64,000 nt of DNA from contig NZ_JALGBZ010000005.1 in NCBI RefSeq assembly GCF_023757625.1, positions 186,001 through 250,000 on the forward strand, read 5' to 3'. Within the stretch, counting starts at the first letter, position 1, and each line of letters starts with the position of its first letter. Shown in pieces: positions 29,021-39,174 of this stretch. A program made the translations under genes and the position numbers. Source of the stretch: Halomonas sp. S3-1-1. Its GTDB lineage: Bacteria > Pseudomonadota > Gammaproteobacteria > Pseudomonadales > Halomonadaceae. The notes beneath the pieces are model-generated. The model saw only the letters and a program-made list of their open reading frames with translations, made no database searches and had not been told where the DNA came from.

Positions 29021-29158
29021 GTATCGATTGTACAGCGCTAGCCGCTGGTTTGTTGTATCCGTATAATGACCGCCACTCTGAACGCACCGGCACGCGCCTG
29101 TGCCCGACCGATATTTCATTCATTTTCGTCCCAGACGATTCATAGACGACAGGTACCG

Positions 29159-30520
29159 ATGGCGAAGAAGCTCTTCATCAAAACGCACGGCTGCCAGATG
29201 AACGAATACGACTCCTCTCGTATGGCGGACCTACTCGGCGAGTCCCATCAAATGGAACTCACCGACAACGAGAAAGAAGCCGACGTAATCCTGCTCAACA
29301 CCTGCTCCATTCGCGAGAAGGCCCAGGAGAAGGTGTTTCATCAGCTGGGGCGTTGGAAAAAGCTCAAGGACGCCAACCCGGATCTGGTGATCGGGGTCGG
29401 CGGCTGCGTGGCAAGCCAGGAAGGCGAGGCGCTGAGAAAGCGCGCGCCCCACGTGGATATGGTGTTCGGCCCGCAAACGCTGCACCGCATTCCGGCGATG
29501 ATGGACGCGCGCAACAGCGCGGCGGCCTCTGGCGCCAACATGATCGCCGCAGTGGACGTTACCTTCCCGGAGATCGAGAAGTTCGACCACCTGCCCAAGC
29601 CCACATCCGACGGCGCCACGGCGTTTGTTTCGATCATGGAAGGCTGCTCGAAGTACTGCACCTTCTGCGTGGTGCCCTACACCCGTGGTGAAGAGGTTTC
29701 GCGCCCGTTTGAAGCGGTGATGGACGAGGTCATCCACTTGGCCGACCAGGGCGTGCGCGAGATCAATCTGCTGGGCCAAAACGTCAACGCCTACCGCGGC
29801 GACAACCAGCTCGGCGAGGAGATCGACTTGGCCGAGCTGATCGCCTGCGTGGCGGCGGTGGAAGGGATCGATCGCGTGCGCTTTACCACCTCGCACCCGG
29901 TGGAGTTCACCGAGAGCCTGGTCGAGGCCTACGCCGAGATTCCGGAGCTCGTGAGCCACCTGCACCTGCCGGTACAGTCTGGCTCCGACGCGATCCTCTC
30001 GGCGATGAAGCGCGGCCACACCCGCGAAGAGTACATCGCCAAGATGGAGCGTATCCGCGCCAACCGTCCGGACATCAGTTTCTCGTCGGACTTCATCATC
30101 GGTTTTCCCGGCGAAACCGAGCAGGATTTCGAGGACACGATGGATTTGATCCACCGTATCGGCTTCGACCACTCCTTCAGCTTCGTCTACTCGGCGCGCC
30201 CGGGCACCCCGGCGTCGGGCCTCGAGGATGACACGCCGGAAAGCGTCAAGAAGCAGCGCCTGAAGATTTTGCAGGACCGCATTCTGCAGCAGGCCGGGCA
30301 GATCAGCCGGCGCATGGTGGGCTCGACCCAGCGCATTCTGGTCACCGGCTTCTCGCCGAAAGACCCGGGCCAGCTCTCTGGTCGCACCGAGAACAACCGC
30401 GTGGTGAACTTTCGCGCCGCCAACCCGGCAGAGCTGATCGGCTACTTCGTCGATGTCGAGATCACCGAGGCGCTGCCCAACTCGCTGCGCGGCGAGCTCG
30501 CCTCCCCCGAACGATATTGA
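29159..30520 (+). CDS. miaB: tRNA-2-methylthio-N6-dimethylallyladenosine synthase MiaB
   Basis: 453-residue radical SAM methylthiotransferase acting on i6A37 of tRNAs. N-terminal UPF0004 domain with three cluster Cys ([27 protein letters not shown]), radical SAM motif [12 protein letters not shown] near residue 160, and a C-terminal TRAM domain. The start at 29159 matches the family N-terminus [12 protein letters not shown], though the ribosome site is weak; the longer frame to 29066 is unlikely. Confidence 0.95.
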   Translation: MAKKLFIKTHGCQMNEYDSSRMADLLGESHQMELTDNEKEADVILLNTCSIREKAQEKVFHQLGRWKKLKDANPDLVIGVGGCVASQEGEALRKRAPHVDMVFGPQTLHRIPAMMDARNSAAASGANMIAAVDVTFPEIEKFDHLPKPTSDGATAFVSIMEGCSKYCTFCVVPYTRGEEVSRPFEAVMDEVIHLADQGVREINLLGQNVNAYRGDNQLGEEIDLAELIACVAAVEGIDRVRFTTSHPVEFTESLVEAYAEIPELVSHLHLPVQSGSDAILSAMKRGHTREEYIAKMERIRANRPDISFSSDFIIGFPGETEQDFEDTMDLIHRIGFDHSFSFVYSARPGTPASGLEDDTPESVKKQRLKILQDRILQQAGQISRRMVGSTQRILVTGFSPKDPGQLSGRTENNRVVNFRAANPAELIGYFVDVEITEALPNSLRGELASPERY

Positions 30521-30605
30521 CACCGATTTAGCCCAGGTAATTGCCCAGGTCCCGCCTGGGCATTAAGCTCTGAGTTACACACATCAACGAACGGGTCGAC
30601 AACTT

Positions 30606-31691
30606 TTGAGCCAGCCATCCTCTCAGGCCAACCGTATCATCACTCTAAGCCTTGAACCCAATGATCCGCAGCGCCTTGCAAGCCTGTGCGGTCAGCGCGA
30701 CGAGCACCTGAAACTGATCGAAGACCGGCTGGACGTCACGCTGAGAAACCGCGGCAACATCTTTCAGCTGGCGGGCCCGGCCAACCGTATCAAGGCCGCC
30801 TCGAACGTACTGGAGCACCTGTACCGCGAAACCGCGGCCAGCGAACTCTCGCCGGACACCGTGCACCTGTTCCTTCAAGAATCAGGGCTCGAGGCACTGG
30901 AAGACGAGGAAGAGAGCGAGGACGGCAGCGGTGAGGTGATCATGCGCACCCCGCGCACCATGATCAAACCGCGCGGCTTGAACCAGCAGCGCTACGTCAC
31001 CAGCATCCGCGAGCACGACATTAACTTCGGTATCGGCCCGGCGGGTACCGGCAAGACCTATCTGGCGGTGGCCGCGGCGGTCGAAGCGCTTAACCAGCAG
31101 GAAGTGCGCCGCATTCTGCTGGTGCGCCCGGCGGTCGAAGCCGGCGAGAAGCTCGGCTTTCTGCCCGGCGACTTGGCTCAGAAGATCGACCCGTACCTGC
31201 GTCCTCTTTACGACGCGCTCTACGAGATGATCGGCTTCGAGCAGGTCGCCAAGCTGATCGAGCGCCAGGTGATCGAGATTGCCCCCTTGGCCTACATGCG
31301 CGGGCGCACGCTCAACAACGCCTACATCATTCTCGACGAGAGCCAGAACACCACGCCGGAGCAGATGAAGATGTTCCTGACCCGGATCGGCTTTGGCTCG
31401 ACGGCAGTGATCACGGGCGACGTGACCCAGGTCGACCTGCCCAAGGGCCAGCGCTCGGGGCTCATTCAGGTGCTCGACGTATTGAAGGATACGCCGGGAA
31501 TCGGCGTCACCCACTTCGCCGCGAAGGACGTGGTGCGCCACCCGCTGGTTCAGCGCATCATCGAAGCTTATGATGCCTTCGAGTCGCAGCAGGAAGCCGA
31601 AGAGCGCGCCCAGCGTGAAGCGCGCCAGCAAGAGCGCGAAGCCCGCATGGCCGCGCGTGACAGCGCCCCGCGCTGGGACGGCGGGCGATGA
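30606..31691 (+). CDS. ybeZ: PhoH-like ATPase YbeZ
   Basis: 361-residue P-loop protein with Walker [13 protein letters not shown] near residue 143 and Walker B ILDESQN. YbeZ proteins interact with YbeY and are linked to ribosome and RNA metabolism. The frame opens with TTG at 30606, which fits the family N-terminus but has no strong ribosome site. The charged Arg/Glu-rich tail is unconserved. The gene ends in an ATGA overlap with ybeY. Confidence 0.92.
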   Translation: MSQPSSQANRIITLSLEPNDPQRLASLCGQRDEHLKLIEDRLDVTLRNRGNIFQLAGPANRIKAASNVLEHLYRETAASELSPDTVHLFLQESGLEALEDEEESEDGSGEVIMRTPRTMIKPRGLNQQRYVTSIREHDINFGIGPAGTGKTYLAVAAAVEALNQQEVRRILLVRPAVEAGEKLGFLPGDLAQKIDPYLRPLYDALYEMIGFEQVAKLIERQVIEIAPLAYMRGRTLNNAYIILDESQNTTPEQMKMFLTRIGFGSTAVITGDVTQVDLPKGQRSGLIQVLDVLKDTPGIGVTHFAAKDVVRHPLVQRIIEAYDAFESQQEAEERAQREARQQEREARMAARDSAPRWDGGR

Positions 31692-32149
31692 CCGATATCG
31701 TGGTCGACCGCCAGGTGGCGGTCAGCGCCGATGATCTCCCCACGCTTTCACAGCTCACCCACTGGGTGGGCTGTGTGTTTTCCCAGCACCCGGAGGATCT
31801 ACGCCGCGAGCTGACCATTCGCTTCGTCGAACCCGACGAAAGCCAGGCGCTGAACCGCGACTACCGCGGTAAGGACAAGCCAACCAACGTGCTGTCGTTT
31901 CCCTTCGAGAGCCCGCCGGGTGTGGAACTTCCGCTGCTGGGCGATCTGGTGATCTGCCATGATGTCGTAGTGCGCGAGGCCGGTGAGCAGCAGAAGCCGC
32001 CTGGTGATCACTACGCGCACATGGTGGTTCACGGCACGCTGCACCTTCTGGGGTACGATCATATCGACGACGACGAGGCCGAGGTCATGGAGGCGCTGGA
32101 GCGAAAGCTTCTGGCCCGCCTTGATATCGCCGACCCCTACTGCGTATAA
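31688..32149 (+). CDS. ybeY: Endoribonuclease YbeY
   Basis: 153-residue metalloprotein for 16S rRNA 3' maturation and ribosome quality control. The zinc motif H-x3-H-x5-H is seen in [11 protein letters not shown] near residues 117-127. Coupled to ybeZ by overlap and followed by ybeX, as in E. coli. Confidence 0.94.
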   Translation: MTDIVVDRQVAVSADDLPTLSQLTHWVGCVFSQHPEDLRRELTIRFVEPDESQALNRDYRGKDKPTNVLSFPFESPPGVELPLLGDLVICHDVVVREAGEQQKPPGDHYAHMVVHGTLHLLGYDHIDDDEAEVMEALERKLLARLDIADPYCV

Positions 32150-32217
32150 CGTTCACTTTCGACGTTTGATGCCACATTTGTCCGACACACTCGTTCGTAA
32201 CCAAGAGACCTGACGCA

Positions 32218-33111
32218 ATGAGCGAAGATCCATCGAGCACGTCCAATCAAAAATCCTGGCTCGAGAAACTCTTTAGCGCCCTCACTGGCGACGCCGATGA
32301 GCCCAGCTCCCGCGACGAGCTCCTCACCTTTCTGCGCCACACTGCCAGTAAGCTGAAGCTCGACCAGGACGCCATCATGATCATCGAAGGCGCGCTCGAA
32401 ATCAGCGATCAACAGGTGCGTGAAATCCTCATTCCCCGCTCTCAAGTTTCGGCGATCGCCATCGATCAAGCCAGCGACGGCTACCTGCCCCTGATTCAGG
32501 AAACCGGCCACTCGCGCTACCCGGTGATCGGCGAGAACCTCGACGACGTCAAGGGCATCCTGTTGGTCAAGGATTTGCTGCCGCTGCTCTCCCAGTCTCA
32601 GGAGCGCCGCGACGCCTTCGTGCTAGAGGACATATTGCGACCGGCGATGTTCATCCCCGAGTCCAAGCGGCTCAATAGCCTGTTGAAAGAGTTTCGCGAT
32701 ACTCATAATCACATGGCGATCGTGGTCGACGAGTATGGCGGCACCGCAGGCATCATCACCATCGAGGATATCCTCGAGCAGATCGTCGGCGACATCGAGG
32801 ACGAGCACGACACCGACGAAGAGGACGCCATCCGCCGACTCGACAACGGCCACTTCGCCATTCGCGCGCTGACCCCGATCGAGGACTTCAACGAGCGCTT
32901 CGATACCGACTTTTCCGACGACGAGTTCGATACCGTCGGCGGGCTCGTCATGCAGCAGTTCGGCCACTTGCCCGGGCGCGGCGAGTACACCTGCTTAGGT
33001 GGTTGGCGCTTTACCGTGCTCAACGCCGACAATCGCCGGATTCGCCTGCTCGAAGCGCATCCTGACACCAGTGGCGCGTCCGGCTCGACCGATACCGACG
33101 ACGCCGATTGA
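32218..33111 (+). CDS. ybeX: CorC/YbeX family CBS-domain protein
   Basis: 297-residue cytoplasmic protein with two CBS domains (about residues 65-190; VDEYGGTAGIITIEDILEQIVG) and a C-terminal CorC_HlyC transporter-associated domain. Annotated as a magnesium/cobalt efflux accessory protein in Salmonella; E. coli YbeX is also tied to ribosome maturation, which fits the ybeZYX block. Acid-rich at the C-terminus. Confidence 0.91.
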   Translation: MSEDPSSTSNQKSWLEKLFSALTGDADEPSSRDELLTFLRHTASKLKLDQDAIMIIEGALEISDQQVREILIPRSQVSAIAIDQASDGYLPLIQETGHSRYPVIGENLDDVKGILLVKDLLPLLSQSQERRDAFVLEDILRPAMFIPESKRLNSLLKEFRDTHNHMAIVVDEYGGTAGIITIEDILEQIVGDIEDEHDTDEEDAIRRLDNGHFAIRALTPIEDFNERFDTDFSDDEFDTVGGLVMQQFGHLPGRGEYTCLGGWRFTVLNADNRRIRLLEAHPDTSGASGSTDTDDAD

Positions 33112-33138
33112 CGCTACCGCTAACAGGATGACACCACC

Positions 33139-34611
33139 GTGTTGACGTCCCCTTTTGCGCTTCAACTGCTGGCCGCGCTCGTGGCCGGCGGCTTTACTAC
33201 GCTGACAGCCTCCCCTTTCGAACTTTGGTGGCTCGGCCCGGTCGCCGTGGCGCTGCTGTTCTTCGGCCTCGAGCGCCTTACCCCGGTGCAGGCCGCGCTC
33301 AAGGGCTGGGCCTTCGGAATAGCGCTATTTGCCACCGGCACATCCTGGGTCTACGTCTCGATTCACGACTACGGCTACACCGGCGTGCCGCTGGCGGTGT
33401 TTCTAACCGCGCTGTTCGTGATGGTGCTGGCGCTTTTCTACGCGCTGACGTTGTGGGTATTTCGGCGCTTTTTCGCTACCCGCCTGACGTTTTTGAGCTT
33501 CGCTGGTATCTGGGTGCTGGGCGAGGTGCTGCGCACCTATCTCTTCACCGGCTTTCCCTGGCTGCTGCTGGGCTCGGGCTACGTCGACTCGCCCTTGGCT
33601 GCCTGGGCGCCGCTAGGTGGCGTGTATCTTTTATCGCTGCTGGTCGCGCTGAGCGCCACGCTGCTTGTCGGCGTGCTGCGCCGGCGCTTTTGGATGGCGC
33701 TGCCGCTGGCGGCAATCTGGCTGATACCGCTGGCACTTCCACATCAGTGGACCACGCCGGCAGCTACCCCCACGCGCGTGGCGCTGTTGCAGGGAAATCT
33801 ATCACAGCTGATCAAGTGGACGCCGGAAGGCCAGCGCGCCGCCGCCAACATCTACAGCGAGCTGACCCGCTCGGTCGCTGACGACGCCGAGCTGATCCTG
33901 TGGCCAGAAACCGCGGTGCCGATGTTCGAGTACCAGGCGCGGCCGGTGCTCGAGCGTATCCAGGCCACGCTGTCGACGGACACGTCGCTTCTGACCGGCA
34001 TCGTGCAGCTGGACGAAGAGAACCGCTACTTCAACAGCGTGATCGGCGTGGGCAACGTCACCGGTAGCTACCAAAAATCGCATCTGGTGCCCTTTGGCGA
34101 GTACCTGCCGCTGGAGAGCCTTTTGCGCGGGGCGATCGACTTTTTCGACCTGCCCATGTCGAGCTTCACCAAAGGCGATGCGGTGCAGGTACCGATGCAG
34201 GCCGGTGACCTGCGCATCGGCAACGCGATCTGCTACGAAATAATTTATCCACAGCTGGTTGCCAGCCGCGCGCTGGAAAGCGACGTGCTCGTGACGGTCT
34301 CCAACGACACCTGGTTTGGTGCCTCGATCGGTCCTCACCAGCACCTGCAGATGGCGCGCCTGCGGGCGCTTGAAAACGGCCGGTTCGTTCTGCGCGCCAC
34401 CAGCAACGGCATTACCGCGATCATCGATGCCAATGGCCAGGTGGTAAGCCGCGCGCCGCAATTCGAAGCCACGGCGCTGACTGGCGAGTTCTACGCCATG
34501 GCGGGGCAAACGCCCTTCACTCGTCTCGGCAGCTGGCCGGCCTGGCTTCTGGCGGCGCTGATGGGCGCGGCAGGCGTGGTGACCCGGCGCACGCGCACTA
34601 CGTTGCTCTAG
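33139..34611 (+). CDS. lnt: Apolipoprotein N-acyltransferase
   Basis: 490-residue inner-membrane enzyme that adds the third acyl chain to lipoproteins. Six or so membrane helices occupy the first 210 residues, followed by a periplasmic nitrilase-like domain with its catalytic Glu (WPETAVP), Lys (YQKSHLVPFGEYLP) and Cys (NAICYEIIYP). GTG start with AGGA upstream. A last helix lies at the C-terminus. Confidence 0.94.
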   Translation: MLTSPFALQLLAALVAGGFTTLTASPFELWWLGPVAVALLFFGLERLTPVQAALKGWAFGIALFATGTSWVYVSIHDYGYTGVPLAVFLTALFVMVLALFYALTLWVFRRFFATRLTFLSFAGIWVLGEVLRTYLFTGFPWLLLGSGYVDSPLAAWAPLGGVYLLSLLVALSATLLVGVLRRRFWMALPLAAIWLIPLALPHQWTTPAATPTRVALLQGNLSQLIKWTPEGQRAAANIYSELTRSVADDAELILWPETAVPMFEYQARPVLERIQATLSTDTSLLTGIVQLDEENRYFNSVIGVGNVTGSYQKSHLVPFGEYLPLESLLRGAIDFFDLPMSSFTKGDAVQVPMQAGDLRIGNAICYEIIYPQLVASRALESDVLVTVSNDTWFGASIGPHQHLQMARLRALENGRFVLRATSNGITAIIDANGQVVSRAPQFEATALTGEFYAMAGQTPFTRLGSWPAWLLAALMGAAGVVTRRTRTTLL

Positions 34612-34679
34612 GTCAGGGTGCGGCATTTTGGAGCAGCCGGGGCGCTTGACCGGCCCTGGGGCACTGGCATAATGACGCC

Positions 34680-35018
34680 ATGACTATTTCTCGCCCTTTT
34701 TTACTGCTGATCGTCGCCCCGCTCGCCTTTACGGCGATCATCGGGGCGGTGATTTTTGGCAATCAGGCGCTCTCCGCCAACAAGGTGGACGACGAGATTC
34801 GCCAGGCGATCGCCGCAGAGCTTGCGACCTCCTCAAGCGTCGAGCTTACCCAGCTCCAGGAAGTGCAGTACGGCTACGGTGTGTGCGGGCTTTACCAGAC
34901 CGCCGAGTCCGATAAGGGCCTCGCCTCGTTTTTTTACGACACTACCAACCATCGCCTGACCCTGGACGTGAACTCCCGCGCCTACACCGCCAACTGCGGG
35001 CTCTCTTCGGTCTGCTGA
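34680..35018 (+). CDS. Hypothetical membrane-anchored protein
   Basis: 112 residues with one N-terminal hydrophobic segment (LLLIVAPLAFTAIIGAVIFG, about residues 8-27) and a short periplasmic part holding three cysteines (VCGLY, NCGL and a terminal VC). No family recognised. Lies behind lnt and in front of a bidirectional terminator. Confidence 0.65.
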   Translation: MTISRPFLLLIVAPLAFTAIIGAVIFGNQALSANKVDDEIRQAIAAELATSSSVELTQLQEVQYGYGVCGLYQTAESDKGLASFFYDTTNHRLTLDVNSRAYTANCGLSSVC

Positions 35019-35060
35019 CGCGAATCGGCCGGAGTTTTTCGGTCAATGCCGGGTTCAAAA

Positions 35061-35083
35061 AAAGCGCCTTTTCGAGGCGCTTT
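35061..35083. terminator. Bidirectional intrinsic terminator
   Basis: AAAGCGCC/GGCGCTTT stem with a TTTTCGA loop, A-tract on the left and T5 on the right, between two convergent genes. Confidence 0.85.
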
Positions 35084-35104
35084 TTGTATGGAACCGATAG
35101 GCGT

Positions 35105-35683
35105 TTAGCCTTCGTCGATCACGCGGCGAAGGTCGGCCAATACGTCCTGATTCGAGTGCGGGTCGCGTACCAGAAAGCGCGGCTGTCCTTCGTCGTTGAA
35201 GGCGAACACGGCGCTGGAGTGGTTGACGATGTAGTCGCCACGCTCGTTGGGCTCCTCGAAGCTGTAGGCGATGCGGTAGCGGTTGGTCAGCGCGTCGATC
35301 TCCTCCTTGTCGCCGGTCAGGCCGGTAAACTCCGGCCCGAAGGCGTCGGTGTAGCGCTTGAGCACCTCCGGCGTATCCCGGTTCGGGTCCACAGAGATCA
35401 ACAGCATCTGCACGTCGTCGCGCTCTTCGTCGTCGAGTTCGTCAAAAATCGAGGCGAAGCGTGCCAGCGTCAGCGGGCAGACGTCCGGGCACTGGGTGTA
35501 GCCGAAATACACCAGCGTCGTTTTGCCCAAATACTCCTCGGCGCGGGCGGGCTCGCCGTCATCGTTGGTCAGCGAGAACGCAAGCGGCGGCATGATCTCT
35601 TCGATATCCGTAGTGCGAAACTCTTCGTCGCTGCACCCGGCCAGCAAGGCGACCGCCATCAGCGGCCACACGACTTTTTGCAT
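35105..35683 (-). CDS. SCO1/SenC family copper protein (lipoprotein)
   Basis: 192-residue thioredoxin-fold protein with lipobox LLAGCS (Cys near 17), hence membrane-anchored. The copper ligands are CPDVC near residue 73 and the later His in VNHSSAVF. SCO proteins deliver copper to the CuA site of cytochrome oxidase or act in redox homeostasis. ATG at 35683 has AGGAG upstream. Neighbouring the PCu(A)C chaperone, with which it probably works. Confidence 0.92.
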   Translation of the reverse strand: MQKVVWPLMAVALLAGCSDEEFRTTDIEEIMPPLAFSLTNDDGEPARAEEYLGKTTLVYFGYTQCPDVCPLTLARFASIFDELDDEERDDVQMLLISVDPNRDTPEVLKRYTDAFGPEFTGLTGDKEEIDALTNRYRIAYSFEEPNERGDYIVNHSSAVFAFNDEGQPRFLVRDPHSNQDVLADLRRVIDEG

Positions 35684-35739
35684 ACTCGGTACTCTCCTGG
35701 CGATCGTCACTTTCTCGACAATCAGTTAAGCGGCGCGTA

Positions 35740-36195
35740 TCAAAGCGAGGTAGGTGAAACGACCTCGAAGGTCACCGGCAGCGTTTCGCCGTCGAACTCG
35801 AGGGTTACCTCGACGCTGTCACCCACGGCGAGCGGTGCTACACGCTCCATGAACATCAGGTGATGCCCGCGCGGGGCAAAACTGAAGGTGTCTCCCGCCT
35901 CGATCTCGACGTTCTCGACGCTGTGCATGTGCGCCATGCCTTCGTGCTCGCTGCTTTCGTGCATTTCGACCGCCTCGAACGCCTCGGTGTCGGCGCCGGT
36001 GAGCATGACCGCCTCGTCGCCGGCGTTTTCGAGCTCGAAGTAGCCGGCCCCCGGGGTATCACCGGGAAGCAGGCTCAGGCGCGCGTTGGATACGTTGATA
36101 TCGCTTGCCTGAGCGCTCGCCGCGCCCAGTAAAACGGCAGCGCCGAACAGCGCTGACACGAGCGTACGCGTGGTTTTGGATAAAACGTTCGCCAT
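35740..36195 (-). CDS. Periplasmic copper chaperone PCu(A)C
   Basis: 151 residues with a signal peptide ending near ASAQA. The copper signature H-M-x10-M-x21-H-x-M is recognisable: EMHESSEHEGMAHMH, then GHHLMFM. The family carries Cu(I) to CuA centres or to SCO. AGGAG lies seven bases before the ATG. Extra His/Met in the loop (ESSEHEGMAHMH) may bind more copper. Confidence 0.93.
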   Translation of the reverse strand: MANVLSKTTRTLVSALFGAAVLLGAASAQASDINVSNARLSLLPGDTPGAGYFELENAGDEAVMLTGADTEAFEAVEMHESSEHEGMAHMHSVENVEIEAGDTFSFAPRGHHLMFMERVAPLAVGDSVEVTLEFDGETLPVTFEVVSPTSL

Positions 36196-36319
36196 GACGT
36201 GGCTCCTGAGTGTTGAATCGAAACGACAGCGCCCAGGGCGCTTTATTGATGGCTACCACCTTAGCGCTCTTTGGCGCCGCTGCCACCGCAATGCGACAAT
36301 TTGTCCGTTAACCGCGCGT

Positions 36320-36342
36320 AAAAAAGCCCGGCGGCGCCGGGC
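36320..36342 (-). terminator. Intrinsic terminator after phaC
   Basis: Read leftward, a GCCCGGC/GCCGGGC hairpin with a 3-base loop followed by T6, 48 bases beyond the phaC stop. Confidence 0.85.
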
Positions 36343-36389
36343 TTTGAGGACGCTGTCGGCTACTCGCCTGTCGACGGCTCGCTGCTAGC

Positions 36390-38294
36390 CTAATTCGATG
36401 CGTTTTTAGAGGCTGATTCAGGCTCTTCTTCAGGTGCTTCTTTGGATACTTCTCCCAGTACCTCGGGAATGGTCTGACGCACGTAGCGTCCGGGCGCGGC
36501 TTCGATCACGCTGAGCGCGCCGCTGCCGGGTACGCGGGCGGCCACGGTTTTCTGCGTATCGGCGTAGCCGTTTTGGGTCATCCACGCCTGCCAGTGCGGC
36601 CACCATGAACCTTCGTGCGCCTGGGCACCTTCGAGCCACTGCTCAGGCTCCGCGGGAAGCAAATCGTTGGTCCAGTAGCCGTACTTGTTCTTTTGCGGCG
36701 GATTGACGATACCAGCAATGTGGCCCGAGCCACCCAGCACGAAGGTCACCGGCCCCTTGGGCAAAAGCGCCCCAAAGTAGGTGCTGTTCCACTTGGCGAT
36801 GTGGTCCTCCTTCGTGGAGACGAAGTAGCTCGGCGTGGAGACCTTCGAAAGGTCGATCTTCACGCCGTCGAGCTCGATGCCGCCGGGCTCGATCAGCCGG
36901 TTCTCCAGATACATGTGGCGCAGGTACCAGCCGTGGGTCGACGCGGGCAGGTTGGTGCCGTCGGTGTTCCAGTAGAGCAGATCGAAGGCGGCGGGCACGT
37001 CGCCCTTCAAGTAGTTGTTGATGAAAAACGACCAGAACAGATCATTCTCACGCAGCAGGTTGAAGGTGTAGGCCATCGAGCGCCCATCGAGATAACCCTT
37101 GAGGTTCATCGAGTGCTCGATCCCCTGAACCACGCCCTCGTTCAGGAATACGCCGATATCGCCTGGGTCGCGGAAATCCTGCAGCGTGGCCATGTAGGTC
37201 ACCGATTTCACCTTGCGCCCGCGCCGGGTGCTGTTGAGATACGCCACCGTCGAGGCAGCCAGCGTCCCGCCGACGCAGTAGCTCATCAGGTTCACCGACT
37301 TCTCGCCGCAGGCCTTCTCGATCGCCTCCATGGCGCTGACTGGCCCCAGCTGCATGTAATCCGCCCAAGTGACGTCGTGCTGCTCGGGCCCCGGGTTGCG
37401 CCAGGAGATCAAAAAGACCGTGTGGCCCTGGTCGACGAGCCACTTCACCAGCGAGTTGTCTTCCCGCAGATCGAGAATGTAGTACTTGTTGATCCAGGGC
37501 GGCACGATCAAAAGCGGCGTCTTGAACACCTTCTCCGTGCTCGGCGTGTACTGAATGAGCTGCATCAGCTCGTTTTCATACACCACGGAGCCCGGGGTGA
37601 CGGCGATGTTGTCGCCGATGCCGAAGGCTTGGCGGTCGGTCATGCGAACGTTGATGCCCTCGGCTGAGTTGGCCAGGTCCTCGCGAAGCCGCGCGAGCCC
37701 CTCGACCAGATTCTGCCCTTTGGTTTCCAGCGTACGCCGCACCACTTCCGGGTTGGTGGAGATGAAGTTCGACGGCGACATGGCGCTGACGAGCTGGCGG
37801 GCGTAAAAGGTGAGATTGCGCTTGCTCGCCCCTTCAAGACCGTCGAGGCTGCCGATCAGATCGTCGACGGACTGCGAAAACAGCAGGTACTGCTGCATCA
37901 GCGCCAGATAGAACGGCTCCTGGGTCCAGGCGTCGTCCTTGAAGCGGCGATCGCCCTTGGCGGGTTGGATCAGCGGCGCTACCGACTCCCCGGAGAGCGT
38001 GCGCAGCCCCTGCTGCCACAAAAGCCACTGATCCTGCATCAGCCGCGCCTGGGTTTCCCACAAAAGCGTCGGGTTACCCATCAGCGACCGGGCGGCGGCC
38101 TCGAAGCTTTGCCGCATGTCGCTGTACACGGAATCGGCGGCGTCGCTCGGCGCCATTTTGGCCAGAAGCTCTTCCATCAAGGCCTGATACTGTTCGCCGA
38201 CCTTCTCCATCGCGCCTCTCCAGACCACCAGTTCATCCTGGCTGAGCCCTTCCGGCGCCACGTTCCACGGCGGCACGTTCCACGCTGACTGCAT
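36390..38294 (-). CDS. phaC: Class I poly(3-hydroxyalkanoate) synthase
   Basis: 634-residue enzyme that polymerises hydroxyacyl-CoA at the surface of PHA granules. Catalytic triad by position: Cys340 in the lipase-like box SYCVGG, Asp497 in STKEDHIAKW and His525 in GSGHIAGIVNPP. The C-terminus carries an acidic extension (about 20 residues, rich in Glu/Ser) beyond the conserved fold. ATG at 38294 has GGGGAGG upstream; the longer frame to 38363 runs through the phaP terminator and is rejected. Follows the phasin gene. Confidence 0.95.
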   Translation of the reverse strand: MQSAWNVPPWNVAPEGLSQDELVVWRGAMEKVGEQYQALMEELLAKMAPSDAADSVYSDMRQSFEAAARSLMGNPTLLWETQARLMQDQWLLWQQGLRTLSGESVAPLIQPAKGDRRFKDDAWTQEPFYLALMQQYLLFSQSVDDLIGSLDGLEGASKRNLTFYARQLVSAMSPSNFISTNPEVVRRTLETKGQNLVEGLARLREDLANSAEGINVRMTDRQAFGIGDNIAVTPGSVVYENELMQLIQYTPSTEKVFKTPLLIVPPWINKYYILDLREDNSLVKWLVDQGHTVFLISWRNPGPEQHDVTWADYMQLGPVSAMEAIEKACGEKSVNLMSYCVGGTLAASTVAYLNSTRRGRKVKSVTYMATLQDFRDPGDIGVFLNEGVVQGIEHSMNLKGYLDGRSMAYTFNLLRENDLFWSFFINNYLKGDVPAAFDLLYWNTDGTNLPASTHGWYLRHMYLENRLIEPGGIELDGVKIDLSKVSTPSYFVSTKEDHIAKWNSTYFGALLPKGPVTFVLGGSGHIAGIVNPPQKNKYGYWTNDLLPAEPEQWLEGAQAHEGSWWPHWQAWMTQNGYADTQKTVAARVPGSGALSVIEAAPGRYVRQTIPEVLGEVSKEAPEEEPESASKNASN

Positions 38295-38361
38295 AAGCCC
38301 CTCCCCTCGTGCTCTCTCTTTCGCACCCAGCCCGCACCCGGTGCGCTTTATCCCTTGACCC

Positions 38362-38386
38362 AAAAAAGATGGCGCCCGAAGGCGCC
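38362..38386 (-). terminator. Terminator-like hairpin between phaP and phaC
   Basis: Read leftward, a GGCGCC-TTCG-GGCGCC hairpin (38386-38371) followed by ATC and T6. It should stop much of the phasin message before phaC, giving more phasin than synthase (inference). Confidence 0.8.
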
Positions 38387-38399
38387 GTATTGAAAGCGT

Positions 38400-38861
38400 T
38401 TACTTTTTACGCGTGGACTGGCTACTGGGGTCACTTTTGGCACCGCCCGCCTGCTCGCGCATTTGCTCGCCGGCGGCGTTGGTCTGGTCACGCATTTGCT
38501 GGCCGGCAGCGGTTGCCTGCTCGCTCATTTGGCGGCCGGCGTCGCTGAAGAGCTTCTCCATTTCGGATTTAAACTGCAGGCTCATTTCGCTCATCGCGCG
38601 GGCGTCTTCCTGCATCTGCTCGGAGAGCTCTTTCATCATCTCGGCTTGTTTGGCGCCGAAGTTCTTCAGGCTTTCTGCGTCGCTGATATCGGTGGCCTTG
38701 CGCAGCCGATCGGTGCCCATCTGTCTGTAGCGCTGCATCGCGTCCAACTGGTAGTGGGTCAGCTTTTCCATGTTGTCGAGCATCAGCGAGTTCATCTTGC
38801 GCATCGGCTCGAACATCTGACGGGTCTGGCTACTGAAGGCGTCGAACATTTTATCCTGCAT
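38400..38861 (-). CDS. phaP: Phasin family protein
   Basis: 153-residue helical protein that coats PHA granules. The N-terminal two thirds match phasin style (MFDAFSSQTRQMFEPMRKMNSLM, with repeated Met/Gln heptads). The C-terminal third is an imperfect repeat, MSEQATAAGQQ / MRDQTNAAGEQ / MREQAGG, followed by a Ser/Lys tail. ATG at 38861 has AAGGAG eight bases upstream. Directly upstream of phaC. Confidence 0.88.
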   Translation of the reverse strand: MQDKMFDAFSSQTRQMFEPMRKMNSLMLDNMEKLTHYQLDAMQRYRQMGTDRLRKATDISDAESLKNFGAKQAEMMKELSEQMQEDARAMSEMSLQFKSEMEKLFSDAGRQMSEQATAAGQQMRDQTNAAGEQMREQAGGAKSDPSSQSTRKK

Positions 38862-39174
38862 GGTCCTGTCTCCTTTCAAGGCAATGAGGCGGCATTCACG
38901 TCGGCAGATGGGTGTTGTAGTGCTTTTTTTATGCGCGGCACTGACAAGCGAAACCGCGCACGCAGATCCACGAAAGCAAAGCAGAAGGCGCGCCTGCCTG
39001 CGGCCAAAGCGCTTTACCCACGCGTTGTCTTGCCCGTTCAGCGCCGTTCAAAACCCGCTTTACGCAGCGTTTACTAAATCAAAAGGGCGCACCCTCTTTT
39101 TAACCCGAAACGCTTGCCCGGCGCTATCGAAACAGCGTAGCGACTGCCTTGGCGTTTGGCAACGCAGCCCCGAG
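38862..39174. other. Intergenic region upstream of phaP
   Basis: 313 bases without a credible gene. It should carry the phaP promoter in the leftward direction, but I could not settle on a -35/-10 pair. Confidence 0.4.
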
